From positions 1 through 64,000 of the forward strand of contig NGBS01001168.1 of assembly GCA_002245135.1 (NCBI GenBank): DNA of 64,000 bases. The letters run 5' to 3'. The notes under the pieces were generated by a model, which saw only the letters and a program-made list of their open reading frames with translations, ran no database searches and was not told the origin of the DNA. Positions 10,414-22,746 of the stretch are shown in pieces; within the stretch, counting starts at the first letter, position 1, and the number at the start of each line of letters is the position of its first letter. Both the position numbers and the translations under genes were made by a program. This DNA is from Proteromonas lacertae. Its lineage: Eukaryota > Sar > Bigyra > Opalinata > Proteromonadidae.

Positions 10414-11583
10414 TTACACTACTTGAGGAAAACATCCAAAATCCAACAACCATAACTTTCTTACTTCAACATGTTGACTAAATAAACTAATCTCATAATT
10501 TTTATCACTAATCCATGAAAAATGAGGATATCTCTCAAATATAATAACTAAAATCTGATCAATTACACACATTTCTTCTAAACTTGAGGGAGGTAATATT
10601 ATTGAATTATTTTCTAATTCTTCTTCAGTATAACTCATTTTCTTGTCTGTTATTTCTTTTATTTCTTTTTCTATTTTATCAAGTTCTTCAGTCATAGATT
10701 CAATTGATGGTAATTCAATTTCTTCTTCTTCTTTTTCTATTTTTTCTATCTCTTCTTTCTTCAAATTTTCTTTTACAAATTTCAAATGATTTATTTCATC
10801 TCTTAGAAATATTCTATCCTCTTTATATTTCTAATTAAAAGATAAATATATATATATACTTTCAATTTTTCTATACTATTTGAAACTCGTTTAAATAATT
10901 CTTTGGCTTCATATATTCCAATTCTTCGTATATCATCTGACATTTTCTTTTTCCATATTAAATCATGATTACATTCACTTAACAAATTCAATATGTAATT
11001 TACACTATTCCATTTCGTTTTATTGTTTATTTCTTTCCAAAGTATTGATAATTCCATATCATAGATGTAATCAGGATATTCTAATATTATATATTTATCA
11101 TCATTACTTGATAATTCAAGTTGACTTTTTAATCCATTTGCTTTTATATTTGTAGTGTGATATGCTATTGATTCAGAGAATAATTCTTCACAAAATTCTT
11201 CACAACGCATTGATATTAAACTATGAAGTTTAAAATCTATATTCTTCATATCTATGTCTTTATATTTCTAATGTATATTATAATATTAAAAATACTTTTA
11301 ATAATTTTAGTTTTGTATAATTAATTATAAGTACAGGAAGTTCTTCAACAATTTCTTTCTCCTCTGTCGGTTTATCTTCAGAATTTAAATCAATATCTTC
11401 CCAACTATTCGGAATTTCCCAATTTTTTAAATCTATTCTATTAGATTCAGGTAATTCGATTATTAAATCATCATTAGACACACTATCTGGACATGAATTA
11501 AGAATCTTTTCACTATCTTCTTCTGGTTCACTTTCTCCTCGTAGTTTTCGAAGTAAATTAGGAGGTATCATTATTGAAGCCAT
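10414..11583 (-). CDS. Unknown coiled-coil-containing protein, three exons
   Basis: The start is placed at the ATG giving MASIMIPPNLLRKLRG (11583). Two introns of about 27-28 nt (near 11251-11278 and 10832-10858) each begin GTAT, end TTAG, fall in phase 0 and restore one long frame. The N-terminal 90 residues are acidic and probably disordered. The middle is helical with Cys/Trp-containing segments. A Glu/Lys coiled-coil of about 50 residues precedes a conserved-looking C-terminal block (IFERYPHFSWISDKNYEI, VRKLWLLDFGCFPQ). No family was recognised. It is divergent from the PRCC-like gene across an 81-nt gap. Confidence 0.65.
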
Positions 11584-11664
11584 TCTATATGCAGAGATAA
11601 TAAAAAATAATTTCAATACACTTAATACAATTGTATTGACTGTATTTTTATATAATCTTGTTTT
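11584..11664. promoter_or_regulatory. 81-nt divergent intergenic region
   Basis: Only 81 nt separate the starts of two divergent genes, so this piece must hold both 5' untranslated regions and any promoter elements. It is almost pure AT with a central TACAATTGTATTG pseudo-palindrome near 11626-11638. The CGTTT element seen at other starts is absent here. Confidence 0.3.
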
Positions 11665-12702
11665 ATGTCTCTTGTGCCATATTCATCAAGCGATGAATCT
11701 GATAGTGATCATGAAAATGAGTAATTATATCTAAATATAATATTAGTAGATATGAAAATTCCTTAGATTTACATAATAGGTTCACAAGAAGAAAAAATTG
11801 ATCCTTTAGTTGATAAACAGTCTACAATAAGTTCTATTACATTAAATAATGTAAATATGAAGATAAAAAGAAAGACAGAAGTAGATACAGAAAAAAAGAA
11901 AATAAAGAAGCAAAAAATAATTCCAGAGAAAAACAATAAAAAAGAAGATGTTGGTAGAACTTTACTTGAATCAAAACAAACTGATACTGTAAAACTAACA
12001 AAAATATCATTCAGTTCACTTCTTCCTAAACCTCAATATTCTGATTATGATGCAAATGATGAACAGCAAAACAATGAAGAACATAAAGATGAAGAAGAAA
12101 AGAAAATAAAAACATTCACACCTGCAGAACCAGTAGTACAATTATATCAATTTGATCAATCGAATAGTTCATATGAGAGATATAGTGATACATATCAAAA
12201 CAATAAAGAAGAAGAAGAGGAAGAATCAATATTACCAATGCCTAAATCTAATATAACAGTGGAAGAATCACATGATAATCATGTGCAAATGTATCCAGGT
12301 CCAAAATCAAATTTACCTGTATAATTCTCAATATTCTTATGAATAGGATGAATCTAGGTTAAAATACTTGGATAAAAAGATGAGAAATGATATTCAATCT
12401 GAATATATGCTTCATGATATATCTCAAAATCAATTGACAGACTTTAAATATGATGTAAATAAAGCAAATGGAACAATTTGTGGTACAAATGTATTTTAAT
12501 CTTATTATTATATATTTTATAGAGTATATTTCAAGGAACAGGGTATAATAGTGCTGAATTATCAATGTCAAAGTTAGGTAAAAGAAAATCTCAAATTACA
12601 TTTTTAGCTACTCAAGCGAATCAAGCAAGAGAATCCTTAAGAGATCAGAAGAATGCATATGGTCAAATGAAAAGACAAACCAGGCAAAGATATGGATGGT
12701 AA
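11665..12702 (+). CDS. PRCC: PRCC-like nuclear protein
   Basis: The C-terminal exon (about 12524-12702) reads KRKSQITFLATQANQARES and ends RQTRQRYGW, which matches the conserved C-terminus of the PRCC family (QITYL...QAK...RRQTQAKYGF type). PRCC proteins are nuclear and associated with pre-mRNA splicing. The N-terminus begins MSLVPYSSSDESDSDHENE, also typical for the family, followed by Lys-rich and acidic low-complexity stretches. Introns near 12322-12349 and 12497-12523 splice cleanly. The junction between the first exon (ends near 11722) and the large exon at about 11790 does not resolve to one frame with any GT-AG pair I tried, so a one-base error or an unseen exon lies there. Confidence 0.7.
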
Positions 12703-12992
12703 AATGAAATAATAAATTCATTATTTATAATATAAATCTAATGTGTTTTACCAATCATTTGCTTTTTACTACAATAATGTGAATAATATTTTATTTCTTC
12801 GTTTGTAAATGATGAATAATTTATAACAATGAATGGATATACTTTAACTTCAATGATTTTGAACAAATTACTTTCAATGTATTACACTTCCTAAATGATT
12901 GAATTTTATCTTCTAATAACATTACACTTTCATCATCTATTGATATATTACTAATTTAATTTCATCATAACATATATTTATACTTAAATGGT

Positions 12993-13415
12993 TTAATAAC
13001 CATTTGAATCTTTCTTTATTTCACTCACTTTTATCATCTCTTTTTGCAACTCTTTTAAACTAACTCTATCTTCACTCTTCACTTTTAACGTTCTTTCCAC
13101 CAACTCTTTCATCATATCATCACATTCTACATCAAAACAGTATTTATATTTCAGAATATTATTCATTGCTTTAAACATTTTATTATCTTCATTTAAAGGT
13201 AATTTCTTACAAATTATTTCATATTAAATACATCCAAATCACACTTTTCTTATTATATTCAAATCTACTCAATTCTTCAGGGCTTTTGAGTCATATATCA
13301 TACACTCTCAAATCATCTTCTTTTCTCTATATTCAAGATATTTATTATTTTAGCATAATCTTTCTTCTTAGCGCTTACTTCATTTCTGCTTTCTTTCAAT
13401 ATCTTAAATTCCTAA
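12993..13415 (-). pseudogene. Decayed protein-kinase fragment
   Basis: Read on the minus strand, this stretch shows scattered kinase landmarks in shifting frames. They are a DFG-region-like LRVYDI, an APE-like SPEELSRFEYNKKS followed by a DVW-like segment, and an intact last piece with MKELVERTLKVKSEDRVSLK, which corresponds to the C-lobe end around subdomain XI (normally NPxxRxS). Multiple in-frame stops and shifts lie between them, and no N-lobe or glycine loop is seen. It resembles the C-lobe of the pseudokinase at 8530 in general layout, so it could be a remnant of that expanding family. The 61-codon terminal piece alone is unlikely to be functional. Confidence 0.6.
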
Positions 13416-13665
13416 ACTAATATTAAAAAATATCTATACTTTCCATTTGATGAGATTATTAGCTTCTAAATACTCTGCAACACTTTCAATTTTTAAATCC
13501 AATTTAAGAGAACAAATACAGGTGTATTAAGCGTATTGTTTTGTATTAATATTTAAAACATTATTATGAAGTGTATTATAATAGATATGTTATAATAACA
13601 ACAAATACTCATTCCTTAAATGAAATTATAACAAATTAATTATAATTACTATTTCATTCTTTAAA

Positions 13666-16330
13666 TCATTTGTTTTTCTTGTTCATTCTTTCTAAATATT
13701 TTCTTTTAGCAATAGCTATTTTATCTTCTGTTATACTGCTCACTGGAGTTAATACTTCTTTTCTTTCTTCTTCATGTAGTACTTTCTTACCAATGGTTTT
13801 AACTACTTCATCTTTTTCTTCTATTATTTTATGTCCACAAAGTCTATTTATATCAATTGATTCTGCTCTTGGAATGAGTTTTTCAAAATCTTTTTTATTA
13901 ATTTCACACACTTGTTTCATAAAACATTTCGATGTGAAATTTAACTAGAATAATAAATATATAATATATATACTTCGTGAAATATAATAAAATCAGGTGA
14001 TATACCTAAATTAGAGAGTGTACTAGATGGATGTAATTTAGCCAATCTAATGAATATATATATATATATATATATATACCTTGCAGCATCATTATTAATA
14101 TCAACTATTGTTCGATAAACATCATTCACTGTTCTTTGAGCTATATTCATAAAGAAACCTTCAGCTAATGACTTTAAAATTGGACTTCTATGAGAATGAC
14201 ATGATTCAATATTATATTTCTTCTATTTTATAAATAATAATAAAATACATAATATATATAAATATAAATACTTTAATAATTTCTGATTCTAATTGATCTC
14301 TTATATGAGATGCCATTCTTAACGATCTGTAATGAATACCATTCTCTTTACACCATTCCCTTGATTTATTATGTTTTATAAATTCATTGAATATTTTTAT
14401 ATAGGTGAAATGATCTCCACTTGCATCATAGTATTTGGAATGTTTTTTTATTAATTCTTCTTGTTTTTCACGATTTTCCATTGTTCTATTTAATACAATA
14501 ATAATAATAATAATAATAAATACATATAAAATATATTTTCTACAGACAACATACTACATATTATTAAAGCTTCTTTACTACAACCATTATCTATACTTGC
14601 AACTAAAAATCTACTCTAATAATAATAATAATAATATAAATATATAATTATTATACTAAACATGGTTCTAAAGGAAATTCACACATTTTTCTACCTATTT
14701 TCGTTACTTCACCATTCTTATCTAACGCTCCTAATGCAAATAACATCTTCAATGCATTTATTATTCCTTCTTTAGGTGGTGGATCAATATAATCAAAATC
14801 AATCACATCATTAATTCCTAGTACTTTTAAATACAATATCACATTCGATAAATTACTTCTCTGGATTTCTGGAACAGTATCTATTGACATTTCTTCAAAT
14901 ACAATACGTGGATATAGTCTATAACATTTACCTGATTCTATTCTACCAGCTCTACCTGCCCTTTGTTGTGCTGCAGCTTGAGATATTCGAACTATTTCTA
15001 AATTCTCAATTCCTGTATCTGGATTGAATATTTTTTGTTTTACATAACCTGGGTCAATTATATACTTTATACCTGGAACTGTAATTGATGTATCTGCTAT
15101 ATTAGTGGAGACAATAATTTTTCGAGTTTTGGTGCCATAATTTTCAAACACCTTTCTTTGATATTCTTCTGGTAATGATCCATATAATGGTAATACTTTT
15201 AAATCAATTCCATTTTCTAGTATATATATATATATATAATCATTATAATTATACTGTTTTTCCCTTTAACTCTTTCTTTCAATTCTTTACATGCTTTTTC
15301 TATTTCACTTTGACCAGTCAAAAAGTATAAAATATCACCTATTGGTTCAACTTCATGTATTTTAATAGCAACATCAACTCCACTTTTCCAAATATTACTA
15401 ATTGATCTACTTAAAGTTCTTTCTTTATTATGATATATATCAATTGGGAATAATCTGCCTGGTATTTCTAAACATGGACAATTGTTAAAATATTTACAGA
15501 ATTTATTTGTTTGTAATGTAGCTGATGTGATGATTATATGGATATTATCTTTTCTTTTATTTAATAATTTCTTTATAAATCCAAATAGTATATCAGTGTG
15601 TATACTACGTTCATGAGCTTCATCTAACATAATCACATTGTATTTTGATAATAATGGATCACTTAAACATTCTCTCACTAAACTTCCATCTGTCATATAT
15701 TTGATCTTTGTTTCTTCACTTGTATGATCTTCGAATCTTACTGTATAACCAACTGTTTTTCCTAATTCTGTATTCATTTCTTCACATACTCTTCTACATA
15801 CGGATGATGCTGCTACTCTACGTGGTTGGGTTATGACTATCATTCCATCTTTACTTAAACCACTCTCATATAAGTATTGAGGAATTTGTGTAGTTTTTCC
15901 TGAACCAGCTTCTCCTATACATACTATTACTGAATTAGCTTTTACTAATTCTATTAATTTGTTTTTATATTGATAAATTGGTAGATTTTTTCTATCTTTT
16001 TCTATTTTTTCCCTTTTTAACTCTTCTTTGCTTTTATGAGTACTTAATGGAGAAGATGAACGTGAATTTGAGGCTGATGAAGATGATGAAGAATAAGAAG
16101 AAGAACGACTACGACTAGGACTTACTGAACATGCTCCATCGCTTTCCAAATCGTCATTTCCATCATTATTCTGATTGTTGTCATCATCCATCCTATTGAT
16201 TATATAATTGAGCAATATACTTTCTTCTCTTTGAAATATCATCCAAATCTATATCATGAAATCTATATATAATGTATTGCAACTAAAATAAATACCTCTT
16301 AATGCTTGTATCATCAGAAATATTGCTCAT
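13666..16330 (-). CDS. DHX40: DHX40-like DEAH-box RNA helicase
   Basis: All helicase motifs are visible: GEAGSGKTTQIPQ (I), TQPRRVAA (Ia), DEAHERS (II), TSATL (III), FLTGQSEIEKAC, STNIADTSIT (V), QRAGRAGR (VI). The auxiliary region follows with CSMLSVENIF, WCKENGIHYRSLR and HPSSTLSNLG...FIIFHE. The FLTGQxEIEKxC phrase and the C-terminal RKYLERMNKK end resemble human DHX40 more than Prp43/Prp22. Splicing from the ATG at 16330 uses two short introns before the Ser-rich N-terminus, then introns near 15202-15238, 14616-14654, 14483-14520, 14223-14271, 14053-14080 and 13946-13974. The family unwinds RNA, probably in ribonucleoprotein remodelling. The stop is TGA, followed three codons later by another TGA. 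Confidence 0.85.
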
Positions 16331-16432
16331 TTTATATTTATTCTGCTCAAACAATACTTCGAGTTTATATTATTATTTTCTTTCCAAAACAACAATGCAA
16401 CTACTAAAAATCAATCATAATTATTCATTTAT

Positions 16433-17673
16433 TTATGAAATATGAGCATTTGTTATCTCAGGGCAAGTCACTGGACCTTTGCTTGTCATAAAATTAAAAG
16501 TCTTATATTTAGCAATATGATCTTCACCAACATGTAAATCAGGAGCACATCCTTCAAATATCTTCTTCTTCTGCACATGATTTTCAGTTTCTGGCTCAAC
16601 TAACTCCAATCCTTCAAATGATACTCTTTCACCAATTGGAGCATCAGCTGGTGGTTCTAAGAACTTCACAACTGAATGATCATCACTACTTGCACATAAT
16701 ACCATACCATGACTCTTAAATTCAACTAAACTTTTTTCTTTCAAATTACATAAAACTAATACTTTTCTATTCTCTAATTCTTCTAATTTAAAGTATGGTC
16801 TCAATCCACTAGCTAATAGTTACGTACTTCATCAGCTCCTACTTGTATTTCTTCACAGTATAATTTATCAGCTTTTGGATGAATCCATACTTTCTTTATT
16901 AATCCAACTCTTATATCTAATTTACATACTATATTATTATCAACTGGTTTTGGTTCTTCTTTCTTTGGTTCTTTCTTGATTTTCTTTTTTATTTTCTTTC
17001 TTGTTAGCTTTCTTATCACCTTCAACTCCTGCTCCTGTTGATGGTGCTGGTGGAATAGCTTGATTAGGTTTGTTTGAATCTTTGTTATTTTCTTGTTTTC
17101 TTTGTTTTCTTGATTTCTTTGGTGATGGTACTTTGTAATTTAGTATCAATTGATACAATTGATGGAGCATCTTCAATATTTCTCACTAATGGTAAGCATT
17201 GAATGTGATTAAACCATCTACAATAATTCATTATTCCAATCATATCCTTGGCATTTATTTTTGATACAATTGGATGAGTATTGTAGTACACGATTAAATC
17301 AGCTAATGTTAAACTGGATGGTGAAGCTAAATAAGACTGATGAATTAATGACTTATCTATTTCTTTTAAAGAATCTTTGGTAAATTGGTTGGTGTTAGAT
17401 ATAGGATAGCCATTCACTGACTTTGGCTTTTTCCATTGGATTTGAACCACCAAATGTATTTTGATTTTTTGTTTTTTCTAAAACATATTGCAATGCGGTA
17501 TTTTTCATATCAAATGTTTTGTCACCATCAGTAAAATGAAACTAGAATATAGATTTATCAAATTATACAGCTTCAGCCTTGTCTGATATTTCAGATACAA
17601 GTTTAAAACCTACAACTTTGCATACAAATTGAAAATCTGCAATTGATGCTAAACTCTTTGCGATAATTGACAT
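16433..17673 (-). CDS. AIMP1/Arc1-like tRNA-binding protein (frame-broken)
   Basis: The C-terminal part is an EMAPII/tRNA-binding OB-fold: DIRVGLIKKVWIHPKADKLY, ASGLRPYFKLEELENRKV, LCNLKEKSL, FKSHGMVLCAS and the ending TSKGPVTCPE. Upstream lies a Lys-rich linker (SPKKSRKQRKQENN). Before that is a GST-C-like segment (LADLIVYYNTHPIV, NYCRWFNHIQCLPL) joined by a 27-nt intron near 17541 to a start at 17673. This architecture fits Arc1p/AIMP1 cofactors, which deliver tRNA to aminoacyl-tRNA synthetases. Four one-base frame breaks lie near 17405, 17145, 17005 and 16822, while the protein sequence between them stays well conserved. Sequencing error is more likely than old decay, but a young pseudogene is possible. 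Tyr-RS or Met-RS C-terminal extensions are alternatives. Confidence 0.75.
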
Positions 17674-17772
17674 GATTTAATTTTAGGAAATACAGTATAA
17701 TACACAGAAATACATCTAATACAAATCCAATACAGTTCTGAAAAGTATTTTTGGTTATCGGATTGTGTTCCT

Positions 17773-18829
17773 ATGAAATATTATTTTGCTTCTAGTTGTT
17801 GTAGCTATAGCTCTCGGAGCTACAGGTATATTTCAAAAATTATAAATTATTATAGACTACAGAAAGATGGTACAAGAAATCAACAGTGCCAATGGATTAT
17901 GGAAAGCCCGTATTCCAACAGTATTAAAATTTTTAATTAATTTTTTTAGAACCTTGAACATTACAAAAGTTCACTTGGTGCTAGATTAGACGGAAAGAGA
18001 CATGGTATCAAATATATCCACACCCGTTCAAATGTGAAACTCCCAAAAAATTTCAATCCCTGCTGATAAATGGTATTAATTATGGTTCTTATATTGAATT
18101 AGGCCAAAATGTGAAAGTTTAAGAGAAATTAGAGATCAAAGTGTATGTGGATCATGCTGGGCCTTTGGAGCTGTTGAAGCTGCCAGCGATAGATTATGTA
18201 TTCACAGCAATGGAACTCATCAAGAAAGATTATCTGCTTCAGATATGTTAAGTTGTTGTGATGAATGTGGATTTGGATGTTATGGAGGTTATCCAGATGC
18301 TGCCTGGGATTGGATGCATAATGAAGGTGTTGTAACTGGTGATTTATACAACGATAAGAAATATTGTTACCCATATGCCTTCCCAGAATGTGATCATCAT
18401 GTAAATGGCACTCATGGTCCATGTGGAGATACTCAACCAACTCCATCTTGTAAGAGACAATGTCAAGATGGATATCCAACTCCATACAAGCAAGATAAAC
18501 ATTTCTTCTTAGAACCATATGGTCTTCCAAACAATGAAGAAGCTATCATGACAGAATTGTATGAAAATGGTCCAATTGAAGTTGCATTTACCGTGTATGA
18601 AGATTTCATGACTTATTCTAAAGGTATTTACCAACATGTTGCTGGTGGATCATTAGGTGGCCATGCTGTTAAATTAATGGGATGGGGTGTAGAAGGTGGT
18701 GTTAAATATTGGACTATTGCTAATAGTTGGAATGAAGATTGGGGTGAGAAAGGATATTTCCGTATCATCAGAGGTGTTAATGAATGTGGAATTGAAAGAC
18801 AAGGTGTAGCTGGTATGCCTAAGTTATAA
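17773..18829 (+). CDS. Cathepsin B-like cysteine protease (copy 1)
   Basis: The mature region carries the catalytic Cys in QSVCGSCWAFGA, His in GGHAVKLMGWG and Asn in IANSWNEDWG. The occluding-loop HH pair typical of cathepsin B is present in FPECDHHVNGTHGPCGD. Introns near 17827-17855, 17922-17950 and 18072-18102 are matched by the second copy at 19098. A propeptide (YRKMVQEINSANGLWKAR) precedes the mature enzyme. The signal peptide (LLLVVVAIALGAT) is out of frame with the ATG at 17773 by one base, and a second one-base break sits in the CCC run near 18059. The enzyme would be secreted or lysosomal and digest proteins. Both breaks look like small-run errors because everything downstream is intact. 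Confidence 0.85.
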
Positions 18830-19070
18830 ACTCAATTCTTAATGAATTAATTATATTTATGTGTTTGGTTGATAAAAAAACATATATCATATAATTTCAA
18901 TTCTTACATCAAACAAGACTTTTATATTCTCAATATTATATTCATTCATTATCGTTCAAAACATTAAAGACTAAACTTACCACACCATCTGTGAAATATA
19001 AACAATATTAGATAGTAATATTGAGCATAGCGCTTCATCTACGCAGAGATTTTATTTTATGTATATATAG

Positions 19071-19080
19071 TCGTTTCGTA
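19071..19080 (+). promoter_or_regulatory. TCGTTTCGTA start-proximal motif
   Basis: This lies 18-27 nt before the ATG of the second cathepsin B gene. It is one of the clearest instances of the recurrent CGTTT/CGTAA element found before many starts in this window. Confidence 0.35.
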
Positions 19081-19097
19081 ACTATTAATTTTTTTAA

Positions 19098-20158
19098 ATG
19101 AAGTTAATTTTACTTGTATTGATTGCTGCAATAGCTCTAGGAGCTACTGGTATATTTAATAATTAATAAAACTATATAGACTACAAAAAGATGGTAAAGG
19201 AAATCAACAGTGCTAATGGATTATGGAAAGCTCGTGTTCCAACAGTATTAATTTTATAGAATATATTAATATAGGATGTTGAATATTACAAAAACACACT
19301 TGGAGCTAGATTGGATGGAGAGAGAGTTGGATATAAATATATTCATTCTCGTTCAGGTTTGAAACTCCCAACTAATTTTAATGCAATTGATAAATGGTAT
19401 TTTAAAAGTATTTTAATATAAAACTAGGCCAAAATGTGAAAGTATTAAAGATATTCGAGATCAAAGTGTTTGTGGTTCATGTTGGGCCTTTGGAGCTGCT
19501 GAAGCGGCTAGTGACAGAATATGCATCCACAGTAACGGAACTCAACAAGTTAGAATATCTGCGACAGATATTCTCAGTTGCTGTGATTATTGTGGATTTG
19601 GTTGTAAAGGTGGTTTCCCCATTTTAGCTTGGGCATTTTTACGTAATAATGGATCAGTCACTGGTTTTGGTTATGGAGATAAAGAGTATTGTTATCCTTA
19701 CGTATTTCCTGAATGTGATCATCACGTTAAATTTTACTAATGATGAACCATGTGGTAAAACACAACCAACACCTGAATGTAAGCCAAAATGTCAAGATGG
19801 TTATCCAACCCCATACAAACAAGACAAACATTTCTTTGATGCTCCATACATGCTTCCAAATGATACAAATGCTATAATGAGAGAGTTATATGAAAATGGT
19901 CCACTTGAAGTTACTTTCCTCGTTTATGAAGATTTTATTGCTTATGATTCTGGTATCTACAATCACATTACTGGTAAAGGTTTAGGTGCTCATGCTGTAA
20001 AGTTATTAGGTTGGGGTGAAGAAAATGGAGTAAAATATTGGACAATAGCTAATAGTTGGAATGCTGGTTGGGGAGAAAAAGGCTACTTCCGTATTGTCAG
20101 AGGAACTAACGAATGTGGTATTGAAGAACAAGCTGTAGCTGGTATACCTAGATTTTAA
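19098..20158 (+). CDS. Cathepsin B-like cysteine protease (copy 2)
   Basis: The start MKLILLVLIAAIALGAT is a clean signal peptide. Introns of about 30 nt near 19152, 19244 and 19397 correspond one-to-one with those in copy 1. Catalytic residues are present: QSVCGSCWAFGA (Cys), GAHAVKLLGWG (His), IANSWNAGWG (Asn). The occluding-loop pair is in ECDHHV. One extra A in the run near 19733 shifts the frame, since the preceding frame ends KFY-stop while the homologous frame continues NFTNDEPCGKTQPTPECK. Copy 1 and copy 2 are tandem, same strand, and share about the same length. Copy 2 differs in the region after GGF (LAWAFLRNNGSVTG), which is part of the substrate cleft and may alter specificity. 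Confidence 0.88.
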
Positions 20159-20310
20159 AACTAATAATCCATTGGCGTTAATTAATACATTGTTGGAAGA
20201 AGTATAATATGCAGTTAATAAGAAAAATAATATTTTAAGTTGTTGGGGTTTAAAAATTATGAAACAAAAATATACCAAAAAGCTTGACTTGGCCGTTTTT
20301 TAAAACCACA

Positions 20311-22685
20311 ATGCCTGCAGTATGAAATCTAGAGGTTTATAATGTATAGCAACCTAAGAAAGGTAAGAAGAAGTCAAAGAAACAACGTAAGAAGGAAGAG
20401 GCAGGTATTAATAACCATATTTTTATCTTTTGATAGAAAGATTAGCTCGAGAGGAAGCTGAAAGACTTGCAGAAGGTATAAAAAATATTTTATTATTTGT
20501 ACAGAGGAGCGTAAAAGGCAAGAAGCAGAAGCAAAACTAAAGGCAGAAAATGACAAAATTAGAGATGTATTAATTAATATAATATATAATAGGAAAATCG
20601 TAAAAAAATAAGAGAAGAAGAATTAGTAAGATTCAAACAAGAATTAGTATTTTTTTATTTATTATGTGTATGAATAGGAAACAGAAGAAATAGCAGAAGC
20701 TGAAATAAAAGAAACTCTAATACGTTTTCATAGAAACGAAAATGCATCAGAGAAGTGGAAAGAATATCTTAATTGCAAACATCTTCCCGATCCAGAGTCA
20801 TCTCGAGAGATTAATTCATTTATTCGAAGTTTAGAAGATAAAGACGAAAAGGAATTAGAAACAAATTGTACCTATGCACAAGATGCAATTGAATTAACAG
20901 ATGAATTATTAGAATTATATTGGAAATCAATCACTATAAATGATAGAAAGAAAGCACATCAATATTATAGTTATTTACCAGCAATATATGACTTAATAAT
21001 AGAAAAATTAGATTTTGCAACAGCTGCAATTCTATTAGTATATATTTAATATTATTATTATAGAACTCTCATAAATATTCAAGTACTAAACAAGAATTCA
21101 CAATAAACCATCAAACTCACGATATTAAATTCGGTTTATGGTTAAATACGTCAACTAAAGGTTTCAGAACAAAGTTAGTGAAATATGGAGATTTAGGAAT
21201 GTCAATGGATGTACCAAAACAATTGGGTGTTCAACAGATTGCTATTAGAGCATTACATATTAGTTACGATGATTGTGATGTATTTAGATATGAACAACAA
21301 GTATTTATTAATATATATATATATATATATATATATTATTATTATTAGGATGAAATAACACCTGAAGATGTTGATGAAAATCAAATTCCAGAAATGTTAT
21401 TAGAAATGGGAAATGGAAGCTCATAGAGATTGGGTTAAACTCTGTCAATTAGACGATGGATCAGTCAGAGATTATGTTAAACAAGTTGATGGTAAAGATT
21501 ACAACATGTCCAAACTATTATTCAATGAACTACCCAGTAAATTAAAAGTAATATCTTTAGAACGAGCCAAGCCTTATTATGATTGGTATAATTACTATGA
21601 AAGTGCAAATGAATTAATGTCTATTGGTGGTGTATTATGGGTAGAAGTATTAGCATTACCTGAACAATTGAAATCAATTAAAGGATGGGATATACAACGA
21701 TATGATGAATATCATGATAGATTAAATAGATTACCTTATCCACCAACAGTTACTTCATCTTATAATCAAGGTATACAGACATGTGAAAATGAGATTTACT
21801 GTCCCACCGTATGTATTTTTAAGAGAACAGCCTCGATTAGGATGGTGGGATAAAGAGAATAACAAATGGAGTGAAGAAGGATTTACTGATATTGAATATG
21901 ATAGTAATACTAGAATGATTACATTAAATACAACACATTTAACAGCTATATCATTACTATTTAGAAGACAGGCTGATTTCCCATATGAAAATTGGAGAAT
22001 TTATAGTGATTCAAAAAATAAAGCCGTTTTAGAATTACAAACTAAAAGAATGGAGATGAGTTTTACAGTTGATTATGACAGTGTAATGTTAACTAAACCA
22101 AATGAACCAGAAATCCAACATATCATTAATAAAAAGATGAAACCTTATGATTTACTATTAGCATTAAGAAAGTGTGGCATTAATATAATGCCTTGTGATG
22201 GTGATGCACAATATTCATTGATTATATGTGATGAAGATATTTCTAAAGTAATACCCAAAGAAACACAACATGAAATACAAACATATAGAGAAATGAGTCA
22301 AATTGTATCAGCATTTGAATGTTCTAACAGTCATTGGAATGCTAATTTACCTGCTGAAGATTGCTTTTTCCAAATTGTTGAATATTCACTCTCAGGCGAT
22401 GCTTCTTTGAAGAAAGCAGTAATGATGATTAAAGATAAAGAAAATCCTGTTGGTTATCGTAGTTTTGTGGCTGATATGAATGATTTTTCGAATACGTTAG
22501 ATAGAGAAGTGATGGTAGATGATCATCAACAGATTATTGGTGATACACATCTATATATGAGAACTGCAGTGAAAGATTATGCTACTGAAGATGGTAAAAT
22601 GTTGTTACATGACAGTGATCCAGTTTTTCAAGAGACTATTCAACATTTGTTGACATTAATAAGGCCTTTGAGTTTCTCATCTTAA
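20311..22685 (+). CDS. DNAI7: Axonemal dynein-associated protein DNAI7/IC97 (CASC1)
   Basis: The N-terminus is a Lys/Glu-rich helix (KKGKKKSKKQRKKEEAERLA) encoded by several tiny exons, all with GTAT...AG introns of 25-50 nt. It leads into ENASEKWKEYLNCKHLPDP and the conserved central part (FGLWLNTSTKGFR; GGVLWVEVLALPEQ). After that come VPPYVFLREQPRLGWWDKE, the segment where CASC1/DNAI7 proteins have a conserved Trp, and a long C-terminal beta/alpha region. The family is a subunit associated with inner dynein arms of motile flagella. Two one-base frame breaks are present: near 21408, where dropping one G from GGG restores the frame exactly, and near 21782. The gene implies that this organism builds motile flagella. 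Confidence 0.8.
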
Positions 22686-22746
22686 TTAATAATAATAATA
22701 ATATATCTTATTAAAGAAAATATGAAATAATCTATTTCTTTTATTA

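Noticed and set aside
13666-13674. Possible reassignment of TGA to tryptophan
   Set aside because: Trp in all recognised genes is encoded by TGG, including conserved sites in the cathepsins, the DHX40-like helicase and Rac, and long genes have no internal TGA. Occasional leaky TGA is still possible and is listed separately.
21301-21348. AT dinucleotide tract as a microsatellite element
   Set aside because: It is the body of a GTAT...TAG intron in DNAI7; similar AT tracts fill many introns here and need no separate explanation.
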